From assembly GCA_019188255.1 (NCBI GenBank), contig JAETXT010000006.1, positions 4,030,001 to 4,094,000 of the forward strand: 64,000 nucleotides of DNA, given 5' to 3'. Each line of letters opens with the position of its first letter. Position 1 is the stretch's first letter. The stretch is from Verticillium longisporum (lineage: Eukaryota > Ascomycota > Sordariomycetes > Glomerellales > Plectosphaerellaceae). The translations under genes and the position numbers were made by a program. The notes under the pieces were generated by a model, which saw only the letters and a program-made list of their open reading frames with translations, made no database searches and was not told where the DNA came from. This document shows positions 47,202 through 59,104 of the stretch, one piece after another.

Positions 47202-47686
47202 GCCTCCATCTCAACAAGATTCAAGGTGCACCAGATCATTCTTGATGCATATTCACGACCTATACTAATTAAGCTCATGGTCATTTGATCTATCTATGCG
47301 TGCGTAGGTGTCGTACGTAGCCTGAAGAGCCCCCGCCGCTGTAATTGGTAAAATGCTCTATATGTCCCGGATAGGAAAGGAAAGACAAAGACAGATAGAA
47401 CCATTGCAGACCATGCGGCCTATGTTCATTTGTGTGGCCATCCTCCAAGCCTACTGGTACATATAATTCGTACCCGGCCTTGCATCGTCTCGACGCTTGT
47501 AAAAGTAGGCTCGACTCGTAGAATCAGGCTGCAGATGGGGTATAACCCAGGCAAAACAAGAAATGCCATAACTCCAAGAAACCAGAACGCCAGCTCCCAC
47601 GTCAGGATACTAATATCTCCTGTCGCCCAATGTTTGATACATTCAACACATGAAATCTTCCATCGCCGTTCGCTGCTCAACCGTTT
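47202..47686. other. Convergent intergenic region
   Basis: 3' flanks of the CCDC174-like and DUF7820-type genes. No gene seen. Confidence 0.5.
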
Positions 47687-49943
47687 TCATGTGAACCACC
47701 ACATGCACCCACACTCGCTCAACTGACTATAAGGCTGGCTATTTCTCGGCCTCAGAGAATTGTCTCTGACCGAGCGCTTCGATTCCTCAAAGTGGTACGC
47801 GACGAGCCGCTGGTTCTCGACAATGATGACCTCGATTGGATCTCCATCAGCGCCAATCACAGGCACGGAGGTGAACCCGTCATCGCATATCTCAACCTGT
47901 TGACAGACAGCAGCACGGGTGTCGTCATCGGAAACCCGACTTTCTTCAATCTTCATAATCTTAGGGTAGGGCGGCGCCGGCGGTTTCGGCGTTCTCGTAG
48001 TGGTTGTCGGAGGCCCATATGGCGCACCGGCTGGTTGCTCGTCAGTAGATGATGTAGGTGCTGTTGATGTTGTACCGTCGCTCGAAGTAGACGGACTAGG
48101 CGAGCCGCTGAAACTGTTGTTTTCAGAAGGATAAATGAAGACCTCGAGCAGAGTTCCGGGCCATGTGCAAATCCATGGCCTGTCCCCGGCATTGGTACCA
48201 ATGACGCCCTTGCCCTTAAGGTCCTTGGGGGGTTCCAAGCTCCAGTTCCGCTTGACTGTTGTCTTACTTGACATGGACCCAACGTTGGGAAACCTGTCTT
48301 CCGCAATGATCACAGTCTTGTTGTAGGCAACTTGAGCAAACCAGGCGGGGCCCAGTTCTGGTGCATCGTTATCCTTGACAAGTCTCATGATTATGGGATC
48401 ATCAATCGTCGGTGGTTGAGTGCCCCAATTGTACAAGCCAGAAATACTGGAACCATTGGAGAGGGTCAGCTGAAGGGTGTAGTCTGAGATAGGTGTGCCA
48501 TTGGGCAGCTTAGAAACAGCCATGGCGTATATTGTAAACGGAATGTTGCAAGTCCAAGCCTGAGCCTGAGTGGTGTCGTTGAAACATGTGGTAGGAGCCT
48601 GACTGGAAACCAGTGGTGGCAAGCTGAAGGTTCCCGTGTCGAGGGGAGGCAGGTCAGCAGGCTTGGTTGGTAAGGGTAACGTGTCCAGTGTTTGCGTCGT
48701 GTATGTGATCGGTATGGCGCTCTCGTCTGGTTTCTGACCCGGCTTATTGGAATCCTCTTTCGCGAAAAGGGTGCCTATGACCGCACCAAGAATAATGCCC
48801 CTGTGAGGTGGTTAGTTCACGCTACGTGTGGTTCGTGCCGGTTCAAAGCGAGACTCACATGACAAGGAGTGCGACTGCTACGAGGCAGACAGCCCAGTAC
48901 GGCACAACGCCCCACATGCGCTTCTTCGCTCTCTTCTGCCAGCGATGGCCATCCTTCTCGTTGAAGGTCTGGGCGGCTGTGTTGATCTCGTGTTGACTGA
49001 CAGAATCAGATGTGACACTCCGTGTAGAAAGCCTCGATTGTGGTGTGTCAAGATCATCCCTTGACTCGAACTCGGGGTTCCGTGTCGCCAGCCCGATGCC
49101 TCCTGCTCCGGGGATGGGCGGACTCAATACTGGTTGCTGAGGTGTCGCATCGGCATCCGTTTCTTGCTCGTTGCTCCCCGTAGTTTTCCTCGCATATGCC
49201 TCGTCCGGATATCTGCTGTACGGCGGTAGCTCCTCGGTATGCCCGAGGGGGCCAATCATGTCGGCGATCTCCTCGCCGTCGGGCCCGATACGCCTTCGAT
49301 AGTTGTCTGGCCTCCCAAAACCCACCGGGATGTCCGAGTCATGTGGGGCGTCAACGGGCGCGGTCGTTTGTGTGTAGAGGCCGTAGGGATGCGTGGGGCG
49401 TTGGGGTCCAGCATATGATCTTTCTGATATGGGCATGGTCGATGAAGTGGCAACGCTGAAGGTGCGTTGCGAATAAGCATGGTGAGCAGTTGAGGAGCCC
49501 GAGGAGTCGTTGATGGTGCTTTCAGAGTACTCGGAGGGAATAGCCGTCGAGCTGCTGGGAGTCCTGGATAGGCGTGCGGCATTGAGATGTCCTAGAGCGC
49601 CATCGTGGCGTAGAGCCAAGGGGTCATGAGTTCGAGGAGGTTTTGCAATGCTCGATGGTCGAGCGGATGGCGGGGCGAAAGATGTTTCGGGTGTATGTGT
49701 GGAGACAGACGAGGCGGATGAAGCAAGATGAAGAGGCTGACTCGGATCGCGGGCCAGCGAAGTTGAGGGGGATTGTGTCGACATCGGCATGGAATCGGAG
49801 GGCCTGAAGCCGTCGGCAATCATCATGGCGCTGAGGTCGTAATCATCATCGCCGTCAAGGCGGCTGGAGATGGAAGTCCTGACTGAAGTGGTGGTCGAAT
49901 CGGCAGGCCCAACACCGGACTGTCTGCGGTGGGAAGAGTCCAT
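47687..49943 (-). CDS. Single-pass membrane protein of the fungal DUF7820 type
   Basis: Exons 49943-48859 and 48800-47687 give 732 residues. The 58-nt intron (GTGAGT donor, CTAAC branch, CACAG acceptor) interrupts the membrane segment and joins VPYWAVCLVAVALLVM to GIILGAVIGTLFA. The long N-terminal cytosolic part (about 360 residues) is Ser/Thr/Pro-rich and disordered, with a basic stop-transfer stretch HRWQKRAKKRMWG just before the membrane. The extracellular or lumenal C-terminal domain holds TCFNDTTQAQAWTCNIPFTI, several N-x-S/T sites, and a Ser/Thr/Pro stalk before the conserved end VAYHFEESKRSV. Conserved in Pezizomycotina as an uncharacterised membrane protein; DUF name from memory. A cell-wall or sensor role is conceivable, but nothing shows it. 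Confidence 0.78.
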
Positions 49944-52900
49944 TTTCAAGCAATGGAAATTCCGCGTCTAAACAGAAAGACAGGAGATATCTCGGGTTCG
50001 TAGCGTTGGGGCAAGCTGTGGCAGACGAGGACAGATCAAGGAGACATGAGGTGTCAGGAATTGGACCCCCGCCCCGAGAGGCCGCTGGAAGGCGGCGAAA
50101 GCGGCCGGCGGTCGGGAACGAAGAACAGTCAAGTGACCGACGATTCAAAGATGAGCAGTTGACCGCTTTGCAATGATAACGGAGGTGACGCGGAATGGGT
50201 GGTTGTGTGGGTGATACGTTGAACGAGAGGGCGTTGGGATTGGAGGCGCGATAATGTGTGGAGGACGAAAGTCGAGAGTGTCCAAGCCCAGGCGGCGCGG
50301 AGGACTCATTAGGAACTGGGACTGAAACTGGAATTGCCAGGTGGGAAGGAAGGGGAAAGGCCGTGCAGGCTTGGGTCATGAGCCGAACGTGTTGGACGGA
50401 GGGCAGTTGGCGGGTGGGCACACACCGGGTCGGCCGTGGTAGGCTGGGCTGAGCAGAATGTAGTGCAGATGCTAAGGAGGCCTCATGACCAATGAGCAAC
50501 GATTACTGTGTGTATATGAACGGGGCGGGGCGTGCGTCGACGATACCATCCATCCTATGCTTGGCTGATTTCGCTGGAAAGCGGATATAGACTGAGGCAG
50601 TATTCTGCTCCGGAGAACATGATTGGTGGGGTCGCAGTGTGTAGAGATGAGCGCCCACTCCGTCGAAAACCACCATCCTAACGAAGCTGCGCCAGCGTCA
50701 TCCCAGCCCCTGGCGGGAGGCCCTCTGTTGTGGAGAACCCCCTAAACACTCGGACTTGAGCAGCCCACTCACAGGATAGCGCGTGGAGTGTGTCCTTCTG
50801 GCTGGAAGGACCACTGTTTGGGCCCGGGTAAGATGGTTTGGCCCTGACTCAATTGCTGCTTGCCATTGCGCGACGAAATCCAGTTGAATGCAAGGATGCA
50901 AACTCTTGACCTCCTCGAGTACCAAGTAAATGCTGTGTGCAACAGAGGTCGACACGCCAAGCAGCTGCCGGCCACTGCGTTCGAACGGTGCCCCTCTGAT
51001 GAGAAGTATATTGTCTGTTTTGTGGTGCAATTGGAAATCGAGTGCGAGCGTCAGCTCACCCCCTCCTCCTCGAGAGGTAGGTATCTATCTACCTAGGTAG
51101 TCAGCACAGTGAACGTTTAAATCATGGCCGCTGGTCGAGCCCATCCGCTAATAGTGGCTAGCTAGGGGTCAAGGTATCTGTAGGCATTCAAGGGTCCCTT
51201 AACCTTACGTCCAACTCCCTTCTGAGCCAATCAATCGGCAGCGCGCAGCGACTCATCGAAAAGCTTTATTCTCGTCCTCATCTGATCGTTTGACCATGTC
51301 GGCTTGGCTGTCTTGTCAAGATCTTGCTTCGCCTTCAACTATCTACGGCACCGTACCCCAAGAATGAGCCATTGCCTCCCACATTCGATCCCAATCCTCC
51401 TCTATGGACGGGCGTAAGCATCATATCGTGTCGGCCGGTCAGCTGGCAGCATGCCAAAACGAAACAAGGCAACCAACGTGAAGGGGCCCGACTCGCCCCT
51501 CCCTTCTCCTGCTTACATTACCCAGCAGCTCAGCAGTCGACATGCAGGTTGCTGCAGACAACCACACCCACCCACAACTTGGCCCCTTTGGCCCTTCGTT
51601 CACCTGCATCTTCACGTTCACTTCTAGATCCATTGGTTCATAGCCAGTCAAATCTTCACTCACCGAAACAGCCTCATCTTCCATCGTCGTCCGCGAACCT
51701 CACCGCGCCTGACTGGAACATTCGAGGCCATGTCTCTCGCCCCTCCGACCCGACCCCCGTATCTTCCGGGCGGCACTTGCACTTTGCCATGTTCACCAGT
51801 CGCTCAGCCTCATTCAGTGTTCCACACCCCCAGGCTCATCATCAATCATATTGGTTTCTGCAGGGGGTGTGTAGCCCATGTCCAGTAGGTAGAGAGCTCT
51901 CTCCCTCTCTCCTTCTCTCCCTCTTGTTCTCCCGCCCCTCGGCCCCCCCCTAAAAATCCCCAGACGTTTTTCTCGTCGTCTCACACGGCCTCGTCTGTAC
52001 CAGCAGACATGTCAACGACCTATCGACAACCCCGCATCGTCTCGAAGTAGCGTGCGCCCCGTGCCCCGGCTTCCCAGCCGGGGAGTCTCCAACGTGTGTC
52101 ACCGTCTCCGACCGTGTCGTCTCAAGCGTGCATGGCCTGCTTGAAACCTGCCCCTGGTGCCAGGTAGATACCGAACGCACGGTGTACTGGTACCTCGAAC
52201 ACACGAAAGCCTGGCCTGTCACCTTGGACAGGTACTGGTGCCGTCTGCCCTTGACTCGGCCATCTTGTGCCCCCCGACATGACCAGCAGAGGAAGTGTGG
52301 GATGGGCGAAACAGGGCGAACTGTGGCTTTCCGTCGTACCACCTTGCCAGCGCGCACCAGTGCACGGCAGCCTTGTTCGTGATCGTCCCCGTGTCGTCAC
52401 TGGTACAGTCTCAGAGCGTCCCCCTCCTTCCCACCCCTCCTCATTCGAGCCTTGCCTACCTAGTTTCTGGCTCTGCGGCCATTGATCTCCAAAAAAAAAA
52501 ATGGGCATTGGATTCCTTGGTAGGCATGTTGGCTCTCGCTGCCTACGTCTTGCATATGCATCCTTCGTCTCAAGCCACATTTTTGTCTGCTTTGTCCGAT
52601 GCTTTGTTACCCTCCTCAGCCTGATGAGGGGGGTGGGCAGTTATCAGTGTCTGTGTGTCCTCGCTCTCGGGTCCAGGGGCGTTTGCCTTTTGGGTCAGAC
52701 AGTATATGTAGGCCTGGGATCGCCTGTCCGTGACCCTGACCTTCTTGTCTTGCTCTTGTCCTCGGTGTGGCAATGTGCATCATTAACGAGCTTCACTTTT
52801 CACCTCTTTCCCCATCGTAGCCTTGTCCAGTTCCCTTGCCTCACAACAAGACCCTTCATCGTCGCTCGCCTCACTTTGTCCATCGTCACACACTGCTGCT

Positions 52901-52986
52901 CATCGAAGAAGTCTAGCCTTGTCTCGTCGAACAACGGCACAGCTTCGCCTCATACGTTCTCAATTGACTCTGTTCTCGCCCCCATT
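49944..52986. other. 3-kb intergenic region between divergent genes
   Basis: Promoter/leader DNA of the DUF7820-type gene (minus) and of the Ser/Pro-rich gene (plus). Includes a near-perfect palindrome with AGGTAGGTATCTATCTACCT at 51075-51094 followed by AGGTAG. Open frames of up to about 215 codons overlap on both strands without recognisable products, and long pyrimidine tracts (51880-51950, 52780-52980) precede the next gene. Confidence 0.5.
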
Positions 52987-53727
52987 ATGTCGCGACGGTC
53001 CTCCTCCACCTCCTCGAGCTCATCGAGCTCATCAGGCTCCTCGAGCTATGCGAGCACGGCTCGTCACTCTTCCAGCAGGTCATCTTCTTCCAAGACGTCC
53101 AGGTCATCCGTCATCACGGTGGCCCCGATCCGATCAGACAACAACCTAGCCCTCAGTTTCATGAAATACACTTGCGGGGCGCATCCGTTTAGGCAATTGG
53201 CTGTACAGAAGAAGAGAACCGACTACGTAGAAGAAGGACACGACTATGGTAACAACACGCCGCTCTATGTCGACAGGTATGACATTCACTACTCTTGGGT
53301 GCGGCCCAACTTCGAAGACGACAGCATCTCCGTGCGGGCCGCCTCCAAGCGAAGCAGCGGGAGCGGGAGGAGCAGCCGAAGCTCAGGAGGACGACAACCA
53401 TCCTCGTATCCTAAGATGCCGCCCCCTCCTGTACGGGCCATGCCTCGATTCACTCCGCCGCCGCCGCCGCCTCCACCAATGCCTCACACATACGGGCCAC
53501 GGCAGCCGAGCCCCGTGAGCTATATGCCCATGCCCATGGCAAGTGGTGCCAATGACGGCTTCTTCGACTTGAATGCGCCGCAGGACCCAATGCCTTCGGG
53601 GCCGACCCCGGCATTCTTCGATCTCGGGCCACCGCCGCCTCCCAATGCACCAGCAGCAGCACCCGCCTTCTTCAATGTGGGCAACGGCGGAGGTGGGGAT
53701 CGAAAGTATGAAGACTGGAGCGACTGA
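52987..53727 (+). CDS. Ser- and Pro-rich hypothetical protein
   Basis: 246 residues from ATG 52987, the first ATG that gives a coherent protein; the frame is open far upstream, but that part reads as random Cys/Phe/Leu-rich sequence. The N-terminus is an almost pure Ser tract with Arg and Thr (SSSTSSSSSSSSGSSSYAST). A short non-repetitive core, about residues 50-120, contains FMKYTCGAHPFRQLAVQKK and YDIHYSWVRPNFEDD. The C-terminal half is Pro-rich, with an 8-Pro run and repeated short motifs (FFDLNAP, FFDLGPP, FFNVG) ending DRKYEDWSD. I recognise no domain. The structured core between two low-complexity arms suggests a real, possibly lineage-restricted gene. Confidence 0.6.
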   Translation: MSRRSSSTSSSSSSSSGSSSYASTARHSSSRSSSSKTSRSSVITVAPIRSDNNLALSFMKYTCGAHPFRQLAVQKKRTDYVEEGHDYGNNTPLYVDRYDIHYSWVRPNFEDDSISVRAASKRSSGSGRSSRSSGGRQPSSYPKMPPPPVRAMPRFTPPPPPPPPMPHTYGPRQPSPVSYMPMPMASGANDGFFDLNAPQDPMPSGPTPAFFDLGPPPPPNAPAAAPAFFNVGNGGGGDRKYEDWSD

Positions 53728-55397
53728 GAGCATCTCGAGGAACGGCACCATAGGGTCGTTGCGAGCTTAACGACCACCAACGCTCTTTACATTTCTGCCC
53801 CTCAGTGTCATTCTTACTTCTGAGGAGGATTATGGCGAGACTTGCCAGACATTGGCTGGTTTGTGGTTGTATTTGATGCCCTGCCGTAGGGGCTTATAGG
53901 TGAATAAGGGAGGTTCAAGCTGGCGCAAACTTACGGCCGCCAAGGCTGAGAATACCACTCAACCCAAAGAGGGCAAACAGGACCTCGGTATTGAAGGGAC
54001 TCGGTTACTTAGGGAGGTATTTACCTGGGCTAGCGATGTGGTTTACGGTTTTATGCTGCAATGTACAAACAATTCATTGGTCTACTTGACTCTTCTTTCA
54101 CACTGAGTCTGTTTGCTCGACTACAAGTGCCTATAATGCTGAGCCGGTGAGGAGACTCATCAGCCAAAAGCGAAATGCCAGTGCCACGCCAAGTTCCCGG
54201 CTACGTCACTGACGAGACACTGCAAACAAGAAACGTCATACGATGCCTACGGGTGATGGAAGCATAAGGGGCAATTTGTTCTCATGTCTAGCAGTGCGAC
54301 GAGTGTTTTTTTTTGTTCACAAGGGCTCGTAGAGGGGCCCGTTGGTGTCGAGGCCTACTTGGAGATGCCTCAACCCAAAGGAGTCACCGGTAGGCAGTGT
54401 TCCCGGCCTCGACGTCATTGGAGCCCCTCTTCAGCCCTGAGACCCGCGTTGTGTGGACCGGCAGTTCCAGACCAATCTGGCCATGCCCGCCACCAATACC
54501 ACCTAGGCATGAGGCCGCCGGGTGTCCCACAAGTGCATGGCCGAATGTGGTGACAGCACCACAAGTCCACCCGATGGCATCTGGTTCCTTGCCAAGTGAC
54601 CTTTTTGTCCCGACTTTTGCTAACCTTACCTGCCTTATACCTAGGTACTCTCATGTCTGGTACATATGATCTCCTGCCCTGGCCCGCAACACGGTTCGCC
54701 ATATGCAGGCGTCGCACCAGGTGCAGGAAACACCCCAGGTGGTTGCCTACGAGCCATCACGGAGTTCTAGGCATCTCAACACGCTAACCCCCTCCAGGTC
54801 TCAACGATGCCATGATCCAGGCTCCCTCCTGCTCACATGAATGGGTGGCGGGCGAGCCGACAGCAACGATTGTGCTAGCTACTTGATCACGACCAATCAG
54901 TCTATCTCCTGTCACTGCCCTTTTGTCACGAACAGCATGAAATCATCGAGTGCACCAACTATGATAGGCGGCGCTGCGACACAAGCATCGTGTCTCACGC
55001 GCATACAGAGAGCTCGGTGACGGTTTCCGGTTGGGCGCCGTCTTCGACCCAACGTGTCAGCAGCACGACTCCACACGTGTTCCGCACCTCGAGCGAGGCC
55101 TCATCCATCAATCCAGCTCGGCCTGCAGTCATAGTTGGGGGGAGGCCAAATGATCATCCAATTTGCTGGTGGGGGGCTGTCAGCCTGGAAGGGAGAGAGC
55201 ACAAGGTAGGCAGATACCGACCTACATATAGAGCATCGCTGGTCCATCGTTATTGCCAATGTCTGTATAGACATCCTCTTTCATCCTCCTGCGCTCCCGT
55301 CACTATCGTTGTCGCACAGGAAGAGGAAACGAATGAGGACGGCCTACACGTTCACACACCCATCTCCAGTTGTTCCTCTTAGACACCTTTCGTCGGT
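53728..55397. other. Intergenic region
   Basis: 1.67 kb without a supportable gene. Contains a CCTAGGTA palindrome at about 54640-54647 and the promoter of the BCS1-like gene. Confidence 0.5.
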
Positions 55398-57373
55398 ATG
55401 GATACGCTGTCACACTCCTCTTGCACGACGGCAGCAACAGAGGCTTCGTCCTTTGATGCTCCGCAAGCGCAGCCATCACAGGCCATTCTGGACTTCTTCT
55501 TCCCCGGCTTCAGCATCCTGACAAGTGCCTGTCAAAAATATTTTGGCATCGATCTTAATGTCTACATCCCCCTGATCATCCTGTGTGGTGGTGCCACCTT
55601 CGCCTGGCAATATCTGAGCGACTATGTCTGGGGCCTGATCGAGTCCCATCTCATGTCCTCTGTCGACGTGCGGACCGACGATGAGATTTACGTGAGTAAC
55701 CCGGCCAACTCACTACCGCAAACATCCCCTGGTCTCTGACTCCCACTCAGAACATTCTCATGGCCTGGGTTGCCCCACAGCGCTTCGCAAAGAAGTCCCG
55801 GCGCTTCATTGCCAACACAAACCTCAACTCGAGAGCCTGGTTCCTTATGCGCTGGTCCTACGACGAGGATGAAGAGGACGAGGATGAAGACGACTCTAAT
55901 GCCACGACCGCCAGCGAGGTCGGACACAAGAAGAAGGGTCTGGCTTACACGCCAAGCTTTGGTAACCACATCTTCTGGTATAAGGGCCGCCTCCTCCGCT
56001 TCAAGAGGAGCCAGAACCAACAACAAGGGTCCTACTTGACCGTCAGCGAGAGGGAGGAGATCAGTATCTCCTGCTTTGGACGCTCGCCCTGGATCCTGAA
56101 GCAGCTTCTCCTCGAGGCCCGCCTGGAATATCTCAAGAAGGATACCAAGAAGACCATGATCTACCGCGGGGGCATTCGTGCGGGTTCCACCGACCCCACC
56201 TGGCAGAGGTGCATGGCTCGGACGTCGCGGCCCTTCTCGACCGTCATACTCAACGAAAAGACGAAAAAGGAGCTCATCGATGATGTGTCCGACTACCTGT
56301 CACCCGCTACTCGGAACTGGTATTCCAACCGAGGCATTCCCTGGCGTCGTGGCTACCTGTACGAGGGGCCTCCCGGTTGCGGCAAGAGCTCACTCGCACT
56401 CGCGCTGGCCGGCTACTTCAAGCTGAGGATCTACATTGTCAGCCTCAGCTCCATTGTCGCCAACGAGGAAACGCTCGCCACGCTATTTTCCGACCTCCCC
56501 CGTCGGTGTGTTGTTCTTCTGGAGGACATTGACACGGCAGGTCTAACACATACGCGGGAGGTTAGCGACGTGCTCTCCGGCGATGCAGACAAGAGCGATG
56601 CTTCTGCCAACGCCATGGTGCCCGGCCAGCTGACCACAGGAATCCTCAGCGCCGCTGCCACCAGCAGCTCGTCGAGGCTCTCCTTGTCAGGCCTGCTGAA
56701 CATTCTGGACGGCGTCGCCAGCCAGGAAGGGCGCGTCCTCATCATGACGACCAACCACGTAGAGAAGCTCGACAAGGCGTTGATTCCACCTGGCCGGGTC
56801 GACATGATTGTCAAGTTCTCACAGGCTGACGCCGAGATCATCGGTGCCATTTTCCGCGCCATCTACGCTCCCCTTGAGGGCGACGACGGAGACGGCGACG
56901 ACGCGGCGGACCGCGACGCGGCGGGACTTGATGCCGACGCCGAGAAGGCCGCGGCCGAGGCTGCTGCGGCGCGGATGGCCAAGACTGTAGCGCACGTCGA
57001 AGCTCTGTCGCACGAGTTTATGGCACGTATCCCGGCTCACGAGTTCAGTCCAGCGGAGATTCAGGGGTTCCTGATGAGGCACAAGAGAAGTCCAGACGCG
57101 GCGATTGAGCATGCAGCTCAGTGGGTGATCGACACTCGAAAGCAGAAGAAGGAGAAGGAGATCAAAGCGGCCGAGGAGAGGCGGGCACAAGAGGAGGAGG
57201 AGGAGGAGGAGGAGAAGGAGAAGGAGAAGGAGAAGGAGAAGGAGAAGGAGAAGGAGAAGGAAACTACTAGCGACGGCAAGGAAGCAGCATACGAGAAGAC
57301 GAAGACGGCGAGGGACGAACACCTGCAAGGGCCAGGTTCGGACTCGGGGTATGCGACTTCAGTCGAATCATAG
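55398..57373 (+). CDS. BCS1-like AAA ATPase
   Basis: Exons 55398-55691 and 55751-57373 give 638 residues; the 59-nt intron has a GTGAGT donor and an ACTCAG acceptor. A membrane segment at about residues 55-72 (YIPLIILCGGATFAWQYL) precedes the BCS1 N-terminal domain (RWSYDEDEEDE, FGRSPWILKQLLLEAR, RTSRPFSTVILNEKTK). AAA core: Walker A GPPGCGKSS (about 304-312), Walker B VVLLEDID (about 352-359), arginine-finger region TTNHVEKLDKALIPPGRVD. BCS1 itself inserts the Rieske protein into complex III; this is one of several fungal paralogues with Ala/Asp-rich and (EK)n low-complexity inserts, so its substrate may differ. The C-terminal tail is highly charged and repetitive. Confidence 0.9.
57193..57260 (+). 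repeat. Hexanucleotide GAGAAG / GAG microsatellite inside the BCS1-like gene
   Basis: A run of GAG triplets passes into about eight GAGAAG units, coding for a poly-Glu then (Glu-Lys)n tail. It is in frame, so unit gain or loss changes the charged tail length without breaking the protein. Confidence 0.9.
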
Positions 57374-59104
57374 ATCGATCACGATCGAGGTAGGCGTGGA
57401 ACACGCAGCTCATCAAGGAGGCGAGGGCGGAGAGCAGGAACAGAAAGAAGTGTCCCGCGCGGCGGACCAAGGGAACGGGCGAGGCCGTCCAAACGAGGTC
57501 GTGAGCATGGGACGGCCGAGAACGATGGCGTATGGGCGTTGTACAGTACATGATTCCCACCTCGATTGGCAACACAGAGAGCACTTGTTGCTTACCATTG
57601 ATGCTGCTGACCTTCTTCATTTGGAGGCTATTGGGGGATGGAGATGCACGAGCGCAGGGGCTGTAGGAGAGACGACTGTGAACTTAGCCACGGAGAGGTA
57701 CGACTGATATGACGCGGCCGACCATGGCCAGGGGGTCAGCAATGACAGTCAGAAGCTGAAGGTGACGTTGACGAAGGCTGGGGCGGCTGGGTTGTTTTGT
57801 TGGCAGGTTGTGAGACGCCAAAAAAGTACCTATTCACCATGTCCATCACATGAGACTTGTGTGTGTGTATGTTGAGATTGGCATTGGGAGATTGCAACAG
57901 TAACGGGGACCATCATGTGGCTGTGCAGGGGCAGTCTTGGTCTTGCGTGTTGACCCACCAGATCTACCGTACCTGAGCACAGGCAATGGCGATGTCGATG
58001 GTGATGTCGATGTGGTGATGGGTTGACGAAGGGGAAAGGAGGCTAAGCCTCGCAAGGTCTAGTTTGGTGAAAATGGCCTGATTGGCCACGCAGGCTTGAC
58101 AGTTGCGTGCGATTGGGACCCGCTGAGGGATTCCGTTGGGGGGGGTGGGTGGCCTAGGCAGGTACCTGATCCAGGCACGTCTCGGCTGTCCCAGTGCCCT
58201 GAAGACAAGGCACTGCCTGCCCGTGGTTGCCCGCCGGTTGCGTGACGCGCCTCTGGGGGGTGTTGGAGATGGGGCAACGCACACGACACCCACAGCAGAA
58301 GAGGCACAGAGGCAGGAGATGGCAGGCAAGGCGCCAAAAAACAAGGTGCAGGGTTTGTTGGATCGGAGGCACGAGGCAGGGCAAGGCAAGCGCGGAACTG
58401 CTGCACTGCAGGCACGAGCACAGGCACAGACATGGGTGGCACCGGCGACAGACGGGACGAAAGAGCCCAACCTTTCCTCATCGGGCCTCGCAGGCGTCTG
58501 CTTCACTGAGAGTCGGTGGAGAACAATGTTAAAGTCGCGGGTTCATCGTCCCCTATTTTCCTGGGCCATGGGAACCAGACTCGAGTGGGCGGCCGACAAA
58601 GAGATAAAAAGCATACGGAGTTATCAAGACCTTGATGCGCATCCTTCGGAACCAAGTACCAACATCTCGGACAGCCTTATCAACCTCTCACCTGTTCTCT
58701 TGTACCATTTCGGCTCATCTTTGTGCCACAGCGAGCTCGCACACCAAAAATCCGAGGTGAGTCCTTCATGCGCCGAGACCCTGCAGCACCTGTATTTTTT
58801 GTGCCTCGCGCGGACGCGGCGGTTACAGGCACCGACGTCTCTTCGTTGGAGGGGAGGGGCGCGAGTGGCACTATCCCCCCTTCCGCCAGTGACCACCTCA
58901 TCGACAAGTGCCTTTTTCGCTTCAGTTCATTTTATGCCCCCCTTCTCCGAGGGCGCGCGGGGCACCGATCAAAACAGCGGTGAAATCTCCTTCAAAACCA
59001 TGCACTCTGGCTAACGACCGCCTTTAGACAACCCCCTTCCCATCTTGCCAAACCTGATTTCTCCTGCCCTGAACGCATTCACAACACCTCACATCACGTA
59101 CAAG
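57374..59104. other. Intergenic region upstream of erg13
   Basis: 1.7 kb with open frames on both strands (one of 292 codons on the plus strand, 58136-59014) that lack any recognisable domain and are rich in residues expected from random GC-rich DNA. Contains CCTAGGCAGGTACCT at about 58153-58167. Pyrimidine tracts just before 59105 mark the erg13 promoter/leader. Confidence 0.5.

Noticed and set aside
49855..50499. 214-codon minus-strand frame overlapping the start of the DUF7820-type gene
   Set aside because: Different frame from the real gene, Pro/Ser/Leu-rich translation, likely 5' leader.
58136..59014. 292-codon plus-strand frame upstream of erg13
   Set aside because: Composition and low complexity fit random GC-rich leader DNA; no domain, no introns suggesting continuation.
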